Shown here in pieces: positions 16,441-18,797 of a stretch of 18,797 bases of DNA (position 1 is its first letter; the number at the start of each line of letters is the position of its first letter). Source of the DNA: Candidatus Altimarinota bacterium (lineage in GTDB: Bacteria > Patescibacteria > JAEDAM01 > BD1-5 > UBA2023); the NCBI GenBank assembly GCA_018457335.1, contig JAGYHI010000014.1, forward strand, positions 1 to 18,797, read 5' to 3'. Below the pieces are notes generated by a model. That model searched no databases and had not been told where the DNA came from. It saw nothing but the letters and a program-made list of their open reading frames with translations. The position numbers and the translations under genes are program-made.

Positions 16441-16652
16441 GTCATCCTCGGGCTTGACCTGGGGATCCAGCCAATAAAAAATTCTTCTTTTCCAAAAATC
16501 TCATCTTTCAACTCCTGTACTTTTGTGACCAAAAGTACCAAAAGTCTTGGTGGTGAAAAAATTCGCTCGCTTATGTTCATCTTTTAATAACAGATCTTCA
16601 TCTAACTCAAACAGTTTTCACCACCAAACCCCCAACAAACTGATTTTCATTT
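16441..16652 (+). repeat. Composite dispersed repeat, copy C
   Basis: It starts GTCATCCTCGGGCTTGACC and GGGGATCCAG (uninterrupted version of the unit split in copy A), then the core CTCCTGTACTTTTGTG / ACCAAAAGTACC, then perfect 13-bp inverted arms TTGGTGGTGAAAA (16547-16559) and TTTTCACCACCAA (16615-16627), ending CAAACTGATTTTC. No open frame spans it, which argues that the element is non-coding. Confidence 0.85.
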
Positions 16653-16702
16653 TTTAAATCTAAAACCCTACAAACTAAAATCTAATCTCTAATTTCTCCC
16701 TT

Positions 16703-17845
16703 ATGTCAGACATCTATCAAAAATCCCTTGAACTCCATAAAAAATATCAAGGAAAACTCCACACGGAGTCAATCGTAAAAATCGAAAATGCCGAGGATCT
16801 TTCTTGGGCATACTCACCTGGTGTGGCGGAGCCGTGCCGAGAAATCCAAAAAGACGACCAAAAAATGTACGATTACACTTTAAAATCCCGTACTGTCGCG
16901 GTGATTTCTGATGGTTCGGCGGTGCTCGGACTTGGAAATATCGGACACAAAGCTGGTATGCCTGTTATGGAAGGAAAATGTGTACTTTTCCGAGAATTTA
17001 CTGGGGTTGATGCATTTCCGATTATTGTCGATACACAAGACACCGAAGAATTTATCACGACAGTAAAGCATATCGCAGATACTTTTGGAGGTATAAATCT
17101 CGAAGACATCAGCGCACCTCGATGTTTCGAAATCGAAGACCGCCTCAAAGCCGAACTCGACATTCCTGTAATGCATGACGACCAGCATGGGACAGCGATT
17201 GTCACGCTTGCTGGGCTTATCAATGCTCTCAAAATCACCGGCAAGAAGAAAGAAGACATCAAAGTTGTCCTCTCTGGTGCTGGTGCCGCAGGAGTCGCGA
17301 TTGCAAAACTTCTCAAACTCTACTGAGTACAGCATTTTATCGCGTGTGATAGTCGTGGAATTATCCACAGTGGACGAGAAAATCTTGATATTTCAAAGAA
17401 AAAACTTCTCGAATTTACCAATGAAAATGATATCTCTGGATCACTCGAAGACGCCCTCAAAGATGCTGATGTTTTTGTGGGAGTTTCTGTCGGGGGGATT
17501 TTGACGCCAGAGATGGTAAAAACTATGGCGGAAAATCCGATCATATTTGCCATGGCAAATCCGACGCCAGAAATCATGCCAGAACTTGCAAAAGAGGCAG
17601 GCGTAAAAATCATCGGGACAGGACGATCAGACTACCCAAATCAAATTAACAATGTCCTCGCTTTCCCTGGAATTTTTAAAGGAGTCCTTAAATACCGAAA
17701 AAAAATCATCACCGATACAATGAAAATCCGAGCGGCTGAGGCAATTGCCAGTTGCGTCGAAAATCCAACTTTCGACGAAGTCATTCCAAATCCTTTTGAC
17801 AAAAGTGTGGCCGATGTCGTCTGTGAGGCGATGAAAGGTGAATAA
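16703..17845 (+). CDS. Malic enzyme, short NAD(P)-dependent form
   Basis: It catalyses oxidative decarboxylation of malate to pyruvate, yielding NAD(P)H. At 380 residues it matches the short bacterial/archaeal form without a phosphotransacetylase-like extension. Malic domain: WAYSPGVAEPC, VISDGSAVLGLGNIG, HKAGMPVMEGK (catalytic Lys), FPIIVDTQD, NLEDISAPRCFEIE and MHDDQHGTAIV (metal and substrate residues). NAD domain: VVLSGAGAAGVAIAKLL (from about 190), then IFAMANPTPEI and IGTGRSDYPNQINNVLAFPG. One UGA gives Gly208 (KLYGVQHFIACDSRG). Start ATG 16703, MSDIYQKSLELHKKY, is typical of the family. Preceded by repeats with no strong promoter seen, and followed by a strong bidirectional terminator. 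In a reduced genome it may supply pyruvate and reducing power from imported malate (inference). Confidence 0.95.
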
Positions 17846-17858
17846 AATATTTCTTTTA

Positions 17859-17893
17859 AAAATCCCTCTTTCTTTTGATGAAAGAGGGATTTT
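17859..17893. terminator. Bidirectional terminator between malic enzyme and cyclase genes
   Basis: Perfect 14-bp stem AAAATCCCTCTTTC (17859-17872) and GAAAGAGGGATTTT (17880-17893), 7-nt loop. It serves the convergent genes on both sides; the cyclase TAG (17894-17896) directly abuts it. Confidence 0.95.
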
Positions 17894-18797
17894 CTATTTG
17901 TGTTCCATTCGATAAATTGCATTGTCCACAGAAATCTGTTTATTTATGATTCTTGTACAGCGGATTGCCATAACTTGTGACGGTGGGTCGATTGTCGCCT
18001 GAGAATTCCAGATTTTTTGTGCCTCTTTGTACTGCCCCTTTCGGTAGAAGAGAAGTGCTTTTTCGTAGGTTTCATAGACGAGTGCATCTTTGATGTTTTC
18101 CTTGAAATCCACGAGTTCAAAAATTCTGACGCCTTGTTTTTTCCCTTTGACAGCGATAGTATCGAGTTCGCGCGTGAAAAATGTATCATCGAGTTCGGAT
18201 TGTGTATCGTGCGCGATGATAGTGTGGACTTTGTATTCTTTTCCGATAGCCTCGAGTCGTGATGCGAGATTTACCTTGTCGCCAAGTACTGTATAGTTAA
18301 ATCGTGTTTCTGAACCAATATTTCCGACGATGACTTCACCGGTCGCGATACCGACACGAAAATCAATCGGATCAATACCATGAATGACAATTTCTGCATT
18401 GAGATCATGAAGTACTTTTCGCATCAAAATTGCTGTATTACAGGCGCGTATACTGTGGTCGGACTGCTCGACTGGTGCTCCAAAAAATCACATCACCGCA
18501 TCACCGATATATTTATCGAGGGTTCCTCATTGTGAGAGAAGAATTTTAGTCATCTTCGAGAGGTAGGCAGTCATCACGACGAAGAGGTCTTTTGGGTCGA
18601 GTTTTTCAGAAAGCGTCGTAAAACCGGCAATATCTGAAAATAAAATCGATACATTTTTTCGTTCTCCACCAAGTTGTGCTTCGATATTATTCGTATCGAT
18701 CATACCGACTACTTTTGGCGATACATACCGCCCAAAACTCGACAAAATCCGTCGCTTTTGCTTATCGACGATAAAAAATCGATAAATCATCGTAATC
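17894..18797 (-). CDS. Class III adenylate/guanylate cyclase, C-terminal part (5' end outside window)
   Basis: The visible 300 residues begin with a juxtamembrane stretch YRFFIVDKQKRRILSSFGRYVSPKVV, the pattern that follows CHASE2-type sensor and membrane segments in bacterial cyclases; a sensor domain upstream is therefore likely but not seen. The catalytic domain has the first metal Asp in ILFSDIAGFTTLSE, the base-recognition Lys and second Asp in TLDKYIGDAVMGFFG, and transition-state Asn and Arg in DKVNLASRLE. The Lys favours ATP and hence cAMP. The two UGA-Gly codons lie at the G of QGGTLD and of VMGFFG, both conserved. The C-terminus (about residues 235-300, KALLFYRKGQYKEAQKIW) looks like a TPR-type helical pair. 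It converges on the malic enzyme gene. Stop is TAG. Confidence 0.93.

Noticed and set aside
14236..16702. CRISPR array or insertion sequence in the repeat-rich stretches
   Set aside because: The repeats are few, of several different types, irregularly spaced, in both orientations, and no transposase or Cas frame is present.

Overview
The window comes from a low-GC bacterium that reads UGA as glycine (NCBI translation table 25). With UGA treated as a stop, most genes here break into pieces. Read as Gly, they become continuous, and the UGA positions fall on glycines that are conserved in known families: DGGKG of UvrC, the third CxxCxGxG zinc motif of DnaJ, GETYG and EGTVYP of PadR, and GDAVMGFFG of class III cyclases. 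I count about 50 in-frame UGA codons. All 15 genes end in TAA or TAG. Only Gracilibacteria (BD1-5/GN02) and Absconditabacteria (SR1) are known to use this code. CGA and CGG clearly still mean Arg (the R after HPD in DnaJ is CGA), which argues against the Absconditabacteria lineage reported to read CGA/CGG as Trp. A gracilibacterium is therefore the more likely source (inference).

Layout. 1-760 (+): C-terminal part of uvrC, carrying an in-frame insertion that contains a palindromic repeat. 838-1743 (+): MORN-like repeat protein with 15 UGA-Gly codons. 1744-4332 (+): terminator, CIRCE operator, promoter, then dnaK with a tandem duplication of its linker and whole substrate-binding beta domain, then a terminator. 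4340-6274 (-): a padR regulator followed by a HAAS/PspC-like membrane protein, with an autoregulatory-looking promoter and dyad. 6349-8641 (-): YhgE/Pip-like membrane protein and its terminator. 8694-10491 (-): half-size ABC exporter and its terminator. 10492-10935: composite repeat, no gene. 10936-11532 (-): DedA protein. 11665-13602 (+): two adjacent unrecognised cytosolic proteins. 13657-14235 (+): O-methyltransferase. 14236-14738: repeats, then a Fur-family-like palindrome and the trxA promoter. 14739-16191 (+): trxA and dnaJ. 16192-16702: more repeats, in inverted orientation relative to the left flank. 16703-17845 (+): malic enzyme, ended by a perfect bidirectional terminator shared with the convergent, partial class III nucleotide cyclase gene (17894-18797, -).

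Functionally the window mixes proteostasis and redox genes (dnaK, dnaJ, trxA), an envelope block (PadR/PspC, YhgE/Pip, ABC exporter, DedA), DNA repair (uvrC), carbon metabolism (malic enzyme) and cyclic-nucleotide signalling. No gene has a recognisable Shine-Dalgarno sequence. Many have a TTAAATTT-like element about 13-16 nt before the ATG, and most recognisable promoters have a 16-nt -35/-10 spacer. No tRNA, rRNA, transposase or CRISPR array was seen.
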